This document shows positions 17,156 to 26,327 of a DNA stretch of 58,594 nucleotides, piece after piece. The first letter of the stretch is position 1, and each line of letters begins with the position of its first letter. Under the pieces are notes generated by a model, which had not been told where the DNA came from, did no database searches, and saw only the letters and a program-made list of their open reading frames with translations. The stretch is from assembly GCF_009807095.1 (NCBI RefSeq), contig NZ_WUCC01000015.1, positions 1-58,594 on the forward strand, written 5' to 3'. The position numbers and the translations under genes were made by a program. The stretch comes from Rathayibacter sp. VKM Ac-2754 (GTDB lineage: Bacteria > Actinomycetota > Actinomycetes > Actinomycetales > Microbacteriaceae).

Positions 17156-17185
17156 ACCGTAGCGGCCGGGGGTCGCGCCTGACAA
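17156..17185 (-). promoter_or_regulatory. Promoter of the 23-residue peptide transcript
   Basis: On the minus strand TTGTCA (17180-17185) and TACGGT (17156-17161) are 18 bp apart. Transcription would start about 25-30 bp before the peptide's ATG. Confidence 0.55.
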
Positions 17186-17443
17186 GAGGCGGCGCGCATG
17201 AGGGCGGCCTCGATGTCCTCGAGCCGACGCGACCGGGCCGCGACGATGCGCGAGGCGGGGAGCCGCCGAATCGACGCACCGTTGGACACCACCGGGCACG
17301 CCCTTCGCCACTTCTCGCCGCTCGGACGAGAGCACCGGGGCGAGAGTCGGCGAACGGACCCCCGGGAGCGCATCGCACCCCTCCTATGTCACGAACCTCT
17401 CGCCCCCGGGGCGCACGTCACAGGCCGACGGACGCGCCGCCGC
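17186..17443. other. Gap without a recognised gene
   Basis: No credible coding frame was seen between the peptide promoter and the 3' end of the alpha-galactosidase gene. It holds an inverted repeat with a long loop: CCGGGGCGAGAG (17335-17346) and CTCTCGCCCCCGG (17397-17409), one bulged base. Confidence 0.4.
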
Positions 17444-19609
17444 TCACCCGCCGACGCGCTGCACCGAGTACACGACTCCCGTCTCGGGCCGCAGCAGCGG
17501 CGCCATGAGGCCTGCGCTCCCGAGCAGTCCGCCCGAGAGCTCGATGCCGGACTCGCCCCACCACGGAGCCGGCGTGACGCGGTCGCCGCCGCCTCCGATG
17601 GTCACCGGCGTCACCCGGTACACCGCCTCCGGGTCGAGGCCCGGCAGACGGAGGCGTCCCGGCGAGACCACTCCCGAGCGCGCGAGCGAGACGTACGAGT
17701 AGAGGGCTGCGCTCCGGTCGGAGGCGACCACGCCGTGCACCGCGAGGGTCTCGTCCGGGTGGTCGAGCCGCACCAGGTCGCCGCCGTGCAGCAGGGCGCG
17801 GTGCTCCCGGTAGAAGGCGATCCACGCGCCGAGCTCGGCGCGCTCCGCGTCGCTCGCCGCGCGCAGGTCCCACTCGATGCCGAGGTGGCCGAACAGTGCG
17901 GTGACGGCGCGGAACGACAGGTCGTGCCAGCGGCCCGTCGTGTGCGAGACGCCCGAGGCGATGTGCGAGCCCATCAGCTCCGGCGGGATCAGCTGGGTCG
18001 TCCAGCGGTTCATCTGCTGACGGTCGAGCGGATCGATGTTGTCGGACACCCAGACCCGGTCGGTGCGCTCGAGCACCCCGAGGTCGACGCGGGCGCCGCC
18101 GGAGGAGCACGACTCGATCTCGAGGGCCGGGTACCGCTCCCTGATCTCGTCGAGCAGCCGGTAGAAGGCGAGCGTCTGCGTGTGCACGCCGGCCCGGCCG
18201 CCGGGGGAGGTCCCGGCGTCCACGAGGTCGCGGTTGTGGTCCCACTTGACGTAGGCGATGTCGTACTCGTCGAGGATCGCGAAGATCGCGCCGCGGATGT
18301 GCTCGAAGCACTCGGGGATCCCGAGGTTCAGCACCTGCTGGTTCCGCGAGGAGACCGGGAGGCGTCCGCCGGTCGCCATGATCCACTCGGGGTGCTCGCG
18401 GGCGAGATCGGAGTCGGTGTTGACCATCTCGGGCTCGAACCAGAGCCCGAACTGCATGCCGAGGGCGCGGACGCGGTCGACGAGCGGGTGCAGGCCCTGA
18501 GGCCACACGTCGGTCGAGACGGTCCAGTCGCCCAGCCCCGAGGTGTCGTCGCGGCGGCTGCCGAACCAGCCGTCGTCGAGGACGTAGCGCTCCACGCCGA
18601 GCGCGGCGGCCTGCTCGGCGAGCTCGACGAGGACGTCGAGGTCGTGGTCGAAGTAGACCGCCTCCCAGACGTTCAGCGTGACGGGGCGCGGGGAGGAGGG
18701 GTGCTGGGGCCGCGCCCGCAGCAGGCGGTGGAAGCGGCGGGCCACCGCGTCGAGGCCGACTCCGTGGGCGGCGTAGAGCCAGGGGCTCCGGTAGCTCTCG
18801 CCCTGCGCGAGCCGCACCTCGCCCGGGAGCAGCAGCTCGCCTCCGCCGAGCGTCTGCACGCCCGTCGAGACGCGCTCGACCTGGTGCACGTGGTTGCCCG
18901 ACCAGCCGACGTGCAGGCTCCAGATCTCGCCGCCGGCGAAGCCGAAGCCGGGCTCGCCGACCGAGAGCAGCGTCGCGGCGTCGGCTCCGGTGCGACCGTG
19001 CCGGCCCTCGCGGCGGTGCGCGCCGATGGTCACGCTCGAGCGCTGCGGGACCCGCTCCTTGCCCCAGCGCCCGGCGAAGTCGAGGATCTCGCTCGCCGCG
19101 GGGGTGACGGGCAGGGCGAGGAGGAGCTCGTCGAGCTGGTAGACCTCGGCGCCGAGGTTCGTCACCTCGCCGCGCAGCCGAGCGATCCCGGAGGCGTCCA
19201 TCTCGACCTCGAGATCGAGCGCGAGGGCGGCGACCGGGTCCTCCGCGCGCACCGTCAGCGCGCGCGCCTCCGCGACTCCGGTGAACGGCTCGCCGTCGGC
19301 CAGGGCGCTGACGACCCGGAAGCGGGGCGAGAAGTCGGCGCCGGCGCGGGAGCCGTTCAGGCCGGGCCTGCCGCTCCAGCCGGTCCACTCCTCGGGGAGC
19401 AGGGCGAGCCTGACCGGCTCGTCCATGTCGTTCGGGCCGGGACGCGCGGCCGCCGAGAGCGCGAGCGCCTCGAAGGCGCGGGCGTCGAGCGGGCCGCAGT
19501 CGGTGCCCCAGTGCAGGACCGCGGGGAGGAGGGAGTCGCCGAGGTCGAGGACGAGGGCAACGCCGGCGGCGCGCAGGACGACTCCGGTCGGGGAGGTGGT
19601 GCCGGTCAT
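17444..19609 (-). CDS. Alpha-galactosidase, glycoside hydrolase family 36
   Basis: 721 residues, the usual length for bacterial GH36. An N-terminal beta-sandwich precedes a TIM barrel starting near PVTLNVWEAVYFD (about 310). Barrel landmarks are YVLDDGWFGSRRDD, FGLWFEPEMV, the nucleophile in YVKWDHNRD (Asp457), ESCSSGGARVD, and the acid/base in WVSDNIDPLDR (Asp523). No signal peptide, so it acts in the cytoplasm on imported alpha-galactosides such as melibiose or raffinose. The ATG overlaps the LacI stop as ATGA, so it is co-translated with its probable regulator. Confidence 0.95.
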   Translation of the reverse strand: MTGTTSPTGVVLRAAGVALVLDLGDSLLPAVLHWGTDCGPLDARAFEALALSAAARPGPNDMDEPVRLALLPEEWTGWSGRPGLNGSRAGADFSPRFRVVSALADGEPFTGVAEARALTVRAEDPVAALALDLEVEMDASGIARLRGEVTNLGAEVYQLDELLLALPVTPAASEILDFAGRWGKERVPQRSSVTIGAHRREGRHGRTGADAATLLSVGEPGFGFAGGEIWSLHVGWSGNHVHQVERVSTGVQTLGGGELLLPGEVRLAQGESYRSPWLYAAHGVGLDAVARRFHRLLRARPQHPSSPRPVTLNVWEAVYFDHDLDVLVELAEQAAALGVERYVLDDGWFGSRRDDTSGLGDWTVSTDVWPQGLHPLVDRVRALGMQFGLWFEPEMVNTDSDLAREHPEWIMATGGRLPVSSRNQQVLNLGIPECFEHIRGAIFAILDEYDIAYVKWDHNRDLVDAGTSPGGRAGVHTQTLAFYRLLDEIRERYPALEIESCSSGGARVDLGVLERTDRVWVSDNIDPLDRQQMNRWTTQLIPPELMGSHIASGVSHTTGRWHDLSFRAVTALFGHLGIEWDLRAASDAERAELGAWIAFYREHRALLHGGDLVRLDHPDETLAVHGVVASDRSAALYSYVSLARSGVVSPGRLRLPGLDPEAVYRVTPVTIGGGGDRVTPAPWWGESGIELSGGLLGSAGLMAPLLRPETGVVYSVQRVGG

Positions 19610-20658
19610 GAGGAGGGTCCTTCCGAGTGGCCAGCCGCGCTGCGAGCGCCGCATCCGCAGGATTCGCGGAGGACGAGCTCGCCGTGGAACGCGGTGTGAC
19701 CGGAGTGGGGCGATGAGGGGGAGGTGACGAGGTCGATGGCCCGGCGCGCCATGGCGGCGACGGGCTGCTCGAGGGTGGTGAGGCGGGGGATGCTGAACGC
19801 CGACTCCGAGGTGCCGTCGTACGAGATGATCGCGAGCTCCTCCGGGACGCGGATCCCCAGGTCGGAGGCTCCGCGCAGGAGTCCGATCCCCAGCAGGTCC
19901 GAGCCGGCGAAGACGGCGTCGGGCCGCCGGGAGCCCGAGAGCAGGCGCTCGGCGGCGAGCAGCCCGCCCTCCCTGGTCCAGCTGGTGATCTCGACGGAGC
20001 CGAGCGGGAGGCCGGCGGCCGAGAGTGCCTCGGCCCAGCCGATCTCGCGGGGGTCGGTGGCGCCGGTCGGGTCGGAGCTCGCGCCGAGCACCAGGTCGAT
20101 CGACCGGCAGCCGTGCGCCTCGACGAGGTGCCGGACGACCGCGTGCGCACTGGCGACGGCGTCGAGGCCGATCGAGGGGGCCCCGGCGACGGGGCTGAAC
20201 GAGTCGATCAGGACCGTCGGGATCGCCGGGTCGGCCGCGGGCTGCAGGCTCTCGTGGAACACGCTCGCGAGGATCACCCCGTCGACGCCCCGCGAGTGCA
20301 TCTCGTTCAGGAGTCGCACTTCGCGCTCGGGGTCGTCGTGGGTGTTCGTGATGATCAGGGCGTAGCCGCGCTCGGCGGCGGCGCTCTCGATCTGCATCGC
20401 GAACTCGGCGAAGTACGGGTTGCTGCTGTCGGGCATGAGCAGGGCGAGCACGTGGGTCCGTCCCGTCCGCAGCGCCCGCGCACTGCTGTTGGGCCGGTAG
20501 CCGAGCTCCGCGATCGCCTCGCGCACGCGGCGCTGCTTCTCGGGGGTGACGTTCTTCGCCCCCGTGAGGACGTAGCTGACCACCGCGGTGCTCACCTGCG
20601 CCCGCTCCGCGACGTCGTTGCGGGTGGGAGCCCGCGGGGATCGTGGTGCGCTCGTCAC
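19606..20658 (-). CDS. LacI-family transcriptional regulator
   Basis: 350 residues from GTG 20658 behind GAGGAGG; a longer frame upstream is Pro/Arg-rich and was not used. Helix-turn-helix TRNDVAERAQVSTAVVSYVL and hinge YRPNSSARALRTGRT lead into a sugar-binding effector domain (VLALLMPDSSNPYFAEFAMQ, DGVILASVFHESL). Its C terminus is unusual: CGCGARSAAGHSEG with two Cys. It sits between an alpha-galactosidase and a sugar ABC importer on the same strand and probably controls both, with operators at 24146-24183 as candidate targets. Confidence 0.9.
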   Translation of the reverse strand: MTSAPRSPRAPTRNDVAERAQVSTAVVSYVLTGAKNVTPEKQRRVREAIAELGYRPNSSARALRTGRTHVLALLMPDSSNPYFAEFAMQIESAAAERGYALIITNTHDDPEREVRLLNEMHSRGVDGVILASVFHESLQPAADPAIPTVLIDSFSPVAGAPSIGLDAVASAHAVVRHLVEAHGCRSIDLVLGASSDPTGATDPREIGWAEALSAAGLPLGSVEITSWTREGGLLAAERLLSGSRRPDAVFAGSDLLGIGLLRGASDLGIRVPEELAIISYDGTSESAFSIPRLTTLEQPVAAMARRAIDLVTSPSSPHSGHTAFHGELVLRESCGCGARSAAGHSEGPSS

Positions 20659-20716
20659 GGTCGGCCTCCTCGGCCACGGCCCGGGGCCCGGACGATCCGG
20701 GCCCCCACCGCTTCGG

Positions 20717-22102
20717 CTATTCAAACAGCGCGTTGACCTGCTCGTTGGCGTCCGTGAGCGAGGACGGGTCGGCCTGGCCCTCGAGGACGGCGTCGACGGC
20801 GGGCGTCATGATGCCCGTGATCTTCGCTGCGTTGTCCGAGATCGGGAAGAGGAACGTGGTCCCGTCGTCGACCTGCTGGGTGAACGCGCTCACATCGATG
20901 CCGCGCTCCGAGAACGCGGCCTGGGCCTTCTCGGTGCCGCTCGGGATGGCGGGGAACACCACGCCCTGCTCGCCGATGACGTCCTGGCAGGCGGGGGAGG
21001 CCATGTACTCGACCCAGGCCGCCGCGGCGTCCTTGTTGTCGGAGCCGGACCAGATCGAGTCGGCGAGGCCGTTGAACATCGTCGAGCGGGTGCCGTCGGG
21101 GCCGGCCGGCGTCGGGGCGATGCCCACCTCGACTCCGCTGAGACCGGTCAACGAGTTGATGTTCCACGAGCCGTTCGTGAGCATCGCGTACTTGCCGGCG
21201 CCGAAGGTCTGCGTCGAGTCGCTGCCCGTGACGGCGGCGACCGAGGGCATGTAGCCCTTCTCGATCAGTCCGGCCATCCAGCCGATGGTGTCCTGGAAGC
21301 GCTCGTCGTCGTAGTTGTACTGCGTGCCCCACGGGTTCTTGTCGGTGTAGGTCCAGCCGGTGGTGCCGGCGTACATGCTCCACTGGGTCTGGCCGTTGCC
21401 GCCGCCCGAGCCGCTGTCGAGGCCGAGGCCGTAGACGGCGACCCGGCTCTTGTCGAAGCCGGGCTCGTCGCCGCGGACGCCGTTCACATCGACCGTGAGG
21501 TGCGCGATCGCCTGCTCGTAGCTGCCGCCGTCGTCCGGGTTCCACTGCAGGGCGGCGATCTGCTCGGGCGTGTAGCCGCCGTCGGTGATGAGCGCCTGGT
21601 TGTAGAAGACGGCGACGGTGTCCCAGTCCTTCGGGAGTCCGTAGCGGTTGCCGTCCTGGCCGACCCACAGGTCGGCGAGGCCGTCCTGGTACTGCGTGAC
21701 GTCGATGCCGTCCTTCTCGACGACGCCGTCGAGGGCGACGAGCTGGTCGTTGTTGACGAAGTCGGCGAACTTCGACAGGTGGTCGGTGAACACGTCCGGC
21801 GCGGTGCCGGCGACGAAGCCGTTGGTCAGCTTGGTCCAGTAGTCGTCCCACGAGTACTGCGAGATGGTCACGGTGACGTCGGGGTTCGCCTCCTGGAATC
21901 CGTCGGCGCAGCTCTGGTAGGCGGCCTTCTGGTTGTTGTCCCAGAGCCAGTAGTCGATGGTGCCCGAGGCGGCGCTGGTGTCGATGTCGGCGCTGTCGGC
22001 GGTCCCGGTGCCGGAGCCGCCGCCCACGCAGCCGGCGAGGGAGAGTCCGAGGGCGGTGACGCCGGCGAGGGTGAGGGCGGACCTCTGGAGGGTTCTGGAC
22101 AT
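20717..22102 (-). CDS. Sugar ABC transporter, substrate-binding lipoprotein
   Basis: 461 residues. Signal peptide with lipobox LAGC (Cys25) and a Gly/Ser/Thr linker. Mature part is a carbohydrate-binding family 1 protein: TIDYWLWDNNQKAAYQSCAD, the WDDYWTKLTNGFVAGTAPDVF block, FGAGKYAMLTNGSWNI, and AAAAWVEYMASPACQ. ATG 22102 was chosen over an upstream ATG because it directly precedes the signal peptide. With permeases 22162 and 23128 it forms an importer lacking its own ATPase; a shared MsiK-type ATPase elsewhere is usual in actinobacteria. Context points to alpha-galactosides. Confidence 0.92.
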   Translation of the reverse strand: MSRTLQRSALTLAGVTALGLSLAGCVGGGSGTGTADSADIDTSAASGTIDYWLWDNNQKAAYQSCADGFQEANPDVTVTISQYSWDDYWTKLTNGFVAGTAPDVFTDHLSKFADFVNNDQLVALDGVVEKDGIDVTQYQDGLADLWVGQDGNRYGLPKDWDTVAVFYNQALITDGGYTPEQIAALQWNPDDGGSYEQAIAHLTVDVNGVRGDEPGFDKSRVAVYGLGLDSGSGGGNGQTQWSMYAGTTGWTYTDKNPWGTQYNYDDERFQDTIGWMAGLIEKGYMPSVAAVTGSDSTQTFGAGKYAMLTNGSWNINSLTGLSGVEVGIAPTPAGPDGTRSTMFNGLADSIWSGSDNKDAAAAWVEYMASPACQDVIGEQGVVFPAIPSGTEKAQAAFSERGIDVSAFTQQVDDGTTFLFPISDNAAKITGIMTPAVDAVLEGQADPSSLTDANEQVNALFE

Positions 22103-22161
22103 GGTGCTGCGACCTTTCTGCTTCATTGCGAGGGAGGGGGTGCGAGGGGTTCGGGAGGGCG

Positions 22162-23118
22162 TCACTTGACGCCGGAGTAGCCGATGGAGTCGACGATCCG
22201 GCGCCCGAACGCGAGGAACAGGATCAGGACGGGGACGGCGGCGACGAGGGTCGCGGCCATGAGCCCTGCCCAGTCGGGGCTGCCGTTGGGGGTCTGCGAG
22301 CGGAACACGCCGAGCGCGACGGTGAGCACGCGCGACTCCTCCGTGTTGCCGGCGAGCAGCGGCCAGAAGTAGTCGTTCCAGGTGTTGATGTAGGTGAGGA
22401 TCCCGAGCGTGGCGAGCGGGGCGACGCTCATCGGCACGATCAGCCGGAAGAAGATGCGGAGCTTGCCGGCGCCGTCGAGCTCGGCCGCCTCCTCGATCTC
22501 GCGGCTGATGCCGAGGAAGAACTGGCGGAGGAAGAACACCGCGAACGGGGTCATCAGCAGGGTCGGCAGGGCGAGCCCGGGGATCGTGTTGAGCAGCCCC
22601 AGGTCGCGCATCAGCACGAAGTTCGGCAGCGCCGTGAAGATCGGCGGGACCATCAGCGCCGTCAGGAACGCCGAGAACACGAGGTTCCGACCCGGCCAGC
22701 GCAGGCGGGCGAAGGCGTAGGCGGCGAGCGAGCAGAACAGCAGCTGACCGGCGGTGACGAGCGTCGCGTAGGCGACGGAGTTGCGCAGGTAGAGCCAGAA
22801 GTCGACGGAGGCGCCCGAGCCGCCCTCGGCGATCGCCTGCTCCTGCGTCGCGAAGCCGAGCACCCGGGCGAACGCGCCCCAGGTGAACTCGACCGGCAGG
22901 AGCGAGGTGGGGTTGCTCGCGAGGGCGTTCTCGGTCGAGAAGGCCGTGCGGATCATCCAGAAGAAGGGGAACAGCGTCACGAACAGGGCCACGATCATCG
23001 CGGTCCAGGCGAGGACCCGGCCGAACGAGGGGCGGCGGCGGCGGACGGCTCGGCGGGGCGAGCCGGGGTCGGGGGCGGCGGGGCCGACGACGGCGTCGGC
23101 GATCAGGGTGGAGGTCAT
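22162..23118 (-). CDS. Sugar ABC transporter permease (MalG/CUT1 type)
   Basis: 318 residues with about six membrane segments. The CUT1 permease signature EEAAELDGAGKLRIFFRLIVPMSVAPLATLGI carries the EAA loop that docks the ATPase, here spread over about residues 205-236. The first segment follows a Pro/Arg-rich cytoplasmic tail. ATG lies behind AGGGAT. Second permease of the importer, 9 bp downstream of the MalF-type gene. Confidence 0.92.
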   Translation of the reverse strand: MTSTLIADAVVGPAAPDPGSPRRAVRRRRPSFGRVLAWTAMIVALFVTLFPFFWMIRTAFSTENALASNPTSLLPVEFTWGAFARVLGFATQEQAIAEGGSGASVDFWLYLRNSVAYATLVTAGQLLFCSLAAYAFARLRWPGRNLVFSAFLTALMVPPIFTALPNFVLMRDLGLLNTIPGLALPTLLMTPFAVFFLRQFFLGISREIEEAAELDGAGKLRIFFRLIVPMSVAPLATLGILTYINTWNDYFWPLLAGNTEESRVLTVALGVFRSQTPNGSPDWAGLMAATLVAAVPVLILFLAFGRRIVDSIGYSGVK

Positions 23119-23127
23119 CGGGGATCC

Positions 23128-24051
23128 CTAGGCGAGGTCGGACTGGTCGGCGCGCATCAGCCGGAGCTGGAAGAACGCGACGCAGGCGAGGATGAGGAGC
23201 AGGACGACCGAGATCGCACTGGCGTAGCCGAAGTCGTTCTCGCCGAAGCCGACCTGGTAGATGTAGTACTGGATCACCCGGGTGGCGTTGACCGGCCCGC
23301 CCCTGGTCGTCACGGCGACGGTGTCGAACACCTGGAACGACCCGGTGACGGTGATGACGAGCACCAGCGCGAGGATCGGCCGCAGCAGCGGGAGGGTGAT
23401 CCTCCAGAACGAGCGCCACTCGCTCGAGCCGTCGATCGCCGCCGCCTCGTAGACGTACGGCGGGATCATCTGCAGCCCGGCGAAGACGAGCAGGGCGGTG
23501 TAGCCCATGTGCCGCCACACGTTCACCAGCGCGATGGTGGGGATCGCCCAGCCGGAGTCGGCGAAGAACGGGATCCGCGTGAGGCCGAGCCACTCGATCA
23601 CGCTGTTCACGAAGCCGAGCTGGTAGTCGAGCAGCAGGAACCAGATCATCGCCGCGATCACGTTCGAGATCAGGAACGGCAGGAGGATCGTGCCGCGGAT
23701 GACGACGGACTGCGTCAAGCGGTGCATCAGCACGGCGAGACCGACGGCGACGATCGTCTGCACGACGATGTTGATGGCGACGTACTGCAGGGTCACGCCG
23801 ACCGAGTTCCAGAACAGCGGGTCGGAGGCGAGGCGCACGTAGTTGTCGAGGCCGATGAACGACGGGGCGCTCATCAGGTTGTAGTCGGTGAAGCTCAGGT
23901 AGATGCCGCGGACGGCGGGGGCGACGTAGAACGCGCCGAAGCCGATCGCCGCCGGCAGCACGAACGCGAGGGCGACGAGGATCTCGCGGCGCTTGGCGGC
24001 CCGGCGGCCGGGGGAGACCTTCGCGGGGAGGGCGGGGCGGGTCGCGGTCAT
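23128..24051 (-). CDS. Sugar ABC transporter permease (MalF/CUT1 type)
   Basis: 307 residues with about six membrane segments; the first is EILVALAFVLPAAIGFGAFYV. The EAA loop is YEAAAIDGSSEWRSFWRITLPLL. It is first in the operon permease-permease-binding protein, an order reversed from many CUT1 systems where the binding protein leads. The divergent gap to the hydrolase at 24271 carries two matching operator-like palindromes. Confidence 0.92.
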   Translation of the reverse strand: MTATRPALPAKVSPGRRAAKRREILVALAFVLPAAIGFGAFYVAPAVRGIYLSFTDYNLMSAPSFIGLDNYVRLASDPLFWNSVGVTLQYVAINIVVQTIVAVGLAVLMHRLTQSVVIRGTILLPFLISNVIAAMIWFLLLDYQLGFVNSVIEWLGLTRIPFFADSGWAIPTIALVNVWRHMGYTALLVFAGLQMIPPYVYEAAAIDGSSEWRSFWRITLPLLRPILALVLVITVTGSFQVFDTVAVTTRGGPVNATRVIQYYIYQVGFGENDFGYASAISVVLLLILACVAFFQLRLMRADQSDLA

Positions 24052-24145
24052 CGGCTGCGCCGCTCGCCGCGGGGGGCGCGGGTCGGATGTGAGTGCACGG
24101 TGACTCCTTCGTCGAATGCCGTGGTGCTGCCCGGTCGGGCCTTTA

Positions 24146-24183
24146 GCTACTCGTGTAGCCAAGAGGGAAGCTACACGGGTAGA
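24146..24183. promoter_or_regulatory. Paired LacI-type operators
   Basis: GCTACTCGTGTAGC (24146-24159) and GCTACACGGGTAGA (24170-24183) share the pattern GCTAC-N4-GTAGC with a central CpG, 24 bp between starts. They lie between the divergent importer and hydrolase genes, so one repressor could control both. Confidence 0.7.
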
Positions 24184-24270
24184 TTCTTGGCGCGCAAGGT
24201 TTGCGCCAATGTCGTGACATATAGCCGTCGCTTGTCGTTCTTCGGCAGGCCGCGGCGAGAAGGAGCCCCC

Positions 24271-25878
24271 GTGACAGAGCTGTCCGTCCCCGCCCCCGAC
24301 TCGATCCGGGTGCAGGTCGACCCCTCCGGCCCGTTCGTCGCGAGCGATCGCTCGGGCGTGCGGGTCGCGCTGACGGGGGTCGGTCACGGCCTCCGGATCG
24401 ACGTCGCGGCGCTCGCCGGAGTCGCGCGGGTCGCCCTGCGCTGGCACGAGGCGACGCCCTCCTCGGCCCGCGTGCTCGGCGACGCATGGGAGCGCTCGTA
24501 CGGCGAGCTGGAGTGGTGCGCGGTGCGACCGGAGCGCGTGCTGCCGTGGACGGCGCTGGTCGCCGACCCGGTCTCCGGGGTCACCCGGGGCTTCGGCGTC
24601 GAGGTCCGCGGCGGCGCCTTCGCGTTCTGGCAGGTCGACCCGCACGGGGTCACGCTGACGCTCGACCTGCGGAGCGGAGGAGCGGCCGTCCGCCCGGGCG
24701 ACCGCGCGATCCACGCCGCCACCGTCCGCCGCACGACGTCCGACGCCGGAGCGTTCCGCGCGCAGCAGGAGCTGATGCGCCTCCTCTGCGCCGATCCGCT
24801 CGACACGGCGGGGCCACTGGTCGGCGCCAACAACTGGTACTACGCCTACGGTCGCGACTTCGGGCTCGACGCGGTGGTCCGCGACGCGCGCCTGGTCGCC
24901 GACCTCGCCGGCGACCACGCGGTGCGCCCCTTCGGCGTCATCGACGACGGCTGGAGCCTCGAGGGCACCGCCGACGGTCTCGCCTCCTCCCCGGGCCCGT
25001 GGCGGCGCGGTCGACCCCGGGAGTTCCCCGACATGGCCGCGGCCGCCGCAGCGATCCGGGAGGAGGGCGTGCGACCGGGCGTCTGGTTCCGGCCGCTGCT
25101 GACCCGCGACTCCTCGATCGAGGGCGCCCGTGCTGCCCGGGACGGTGCGATCGCGCTCGACCCGAGCTCGCCCGCGGTCCTCGAGCTCGTCACCGAGGAC
25201 TTCGCCCGGCTGAGCGGCTGGGGCTTCGAGCTCATCAAGCACGACTTCTCGACCTACGACCTGCTCGGCCAGTGGGGCCCCGAGATGGGAGCGTCACCGG
25301 GCGGCGGGCCGGCGCTGCACGATCCCTCGGCGACCACGGCGGAGGCGCTCGTCGGCTTCTACCGCGCGGCACTGGCCGCCTCCGGTGATGCGATGGTCCT
25401 CGGCTGCGACGTCGTCGGGCACCTCGCGGCGGGCCTCGTGCACGCCCAGCGGATCGGCGACGACACCTCAGGACTCGACTGGGACCGCACCCGCCGCGTG
25501 GGCGTCAACACCATCGCCTTCCGGCTCGCGCAGCACGGCGCCTTCTTCACCGCCGACCCCGACTGCGTGGCGAGCACACCGGGCACCGACTGGGAGCTGA
25601 ACCGCCGGTTCCTCGACCTCGTCGCCCGCAGCGGCACCGCGCTGTTCGTCTCGGTCGACCCCTCGACCCGCTCGGCCGCCGTCGACGACGACCTGGCGGC
25701 GGCCCTCCGGATCGCGCTCGACGGAGGCGCCCCCGGCGGCGTGGAGCCGGTCGACTGGCTCGACTCGCCCACTCCGTCGACCTGGTGCATCGGCGGCGAG
25801 AGTGTCGAGTACGACTGGCTCGAGGCCGGCGGAGCCGACCCGTTCGAGCCGTTCGTCTCGGCGAGCCCGGAGGCCTGA
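24271..25878 (+). CDS. Alpha-galactosidase-like glycoside hydrolase (GH36/GH27 clan)
   Basis: 535 residues, shorter than the 721-residue GH36 enzyme at 17444. The GTG start follows GAAGGAG. TIM-barrel landmarks of clan GH-D are present: GANNWYYAYG, FGVIDDGWSLEG (about 221-232), VWFRPLLTRDSS, the probable nucleophile in LIKHDFSTYD (Asp325) and a probable acid/base in RIGDDTSG (Asp397 or Asp398). The N-terminal beta domain is short. No signal peptide. It may act on an alpha-galactoside different from the classical enzyme's or on another alpha-linked sugar. It is divergent from the ABC importer. Confidence 0.82.
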   Translation: MTELSVPAPDSIRVQVDPSGPFVASDRSGVRVALTGVGHGLRIDVAALAGVARVALRWHEATPSSARVLGDAWERSYGELEWCAVRPERVLPWTALVADPVSGVTRGFGVEVRGGAFAFWQVDPHGVTLTLDLRSGGAAVRPGDRAIHAATVRRTTSDAGAFRAQQELMRLLCADPLDTAGPLVGANNWYYAYGRDFGLDAVVRDARLVADLAGDHAVRPFGVIDDGWSLEGTADGLASSPGPWRRGRPREFPDMAAAAAAIREEGVRPGVWFRPLLTRDSSIEGARAARDGAIALDPSSPAVLELVTEDFARLSGWGFELIKHDFSTYDLLGQWGPEMGASPGGGPALHDPSATTAEALVGFYRAALAASGDAMVLGCDVVGHLAAGLVHAQRIGDDTSGLDWDRTRRVGVNTIAFRLAQHGAFFTADPDCVASTPGTDWELNRRFLDLVARSGTALFVSVDPSTRSAAVDDDLAAALRIALDGGAPGGVEPVDWLDSPTPSTWCIGGESVEYDWLEAGGADPFEPFVSASPEA

Positions 25879-25943
25879 CGGGCGGCTCGCGTGCTCCTCT
25901 CGAGCGGAGGGGGCGCCGGCGCCGGCCGACGTTCGAAGGGAGA

Positions 25944-26283
25944 TGGGTCTCGATACGCCCCTGCGGGGCTGCGGGCTCGACCAGCGAGCTTGCGAAGGTC
26001 TGTGAGGAGAATCGACCTTCTGGGGATGGTCCCCTCCCTCGCTGATCGAGCCCGCAGCCGCGGAACGCGGCGTATCGAGATCCACGTCCATCAGAAGCCC
26101 GGGGCTGACGCCTGATCTGCTGACCTCCTGCGTGTGGTCCTCTTCTTCGCTGATCGAGTAGCGCGGGACGCGGCGTATCGAGATCGACGTCCGTCAGTAG
26201 GCCGGGGCAGAAGACCGATCCGCTGACGCTGGTGGGTCTCGATACGCCCCTGCGGGGCTACTCGACCAGCAGGGGGGGGGGGG
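25944..26283. repeat. Family A palindromes (four units) ending in a 12-G run
   Basis: The 449-bp gap between convergent hydrolase and LacI genes holds four family A units at about 25944-25985, 26040-26083, 26150-26190 and 26227-26271, in alternating orientation. The last runs into twelve consecutive G at 26272-26283. No coding frame is credible here. Confidence 0.85.
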
Positions 26284-26327
26284 CGAAGCGGCTCCGCCGC
26301 GTGCGGCGGCTGCGGTGCACCCCTCGG

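Noticed and set aside
17124-17443. Coding frames in the gap before the alpha-galactosidase
   Set aside because: Frames there lack ribosome sites and domains and overlap the promoter of the short peptide.
22126-24270. Long plus-strand frame across the sugar permease genes
   Set aside because: Charged, repetitive composition without domains; it is antisense to clear CUT1 permeases. Only the part from 24271 is real.
24271-25878. Calling the 535-residue hydrolase a truncated copy of the 721-residue GH36 enzyme
   Set aside because: Motifs differ (IDDGWSLEG and KHDFSTYD versus LDDGWFGSR and KWDHNRD), and both ends look intact, so it is a distinct subfamily.
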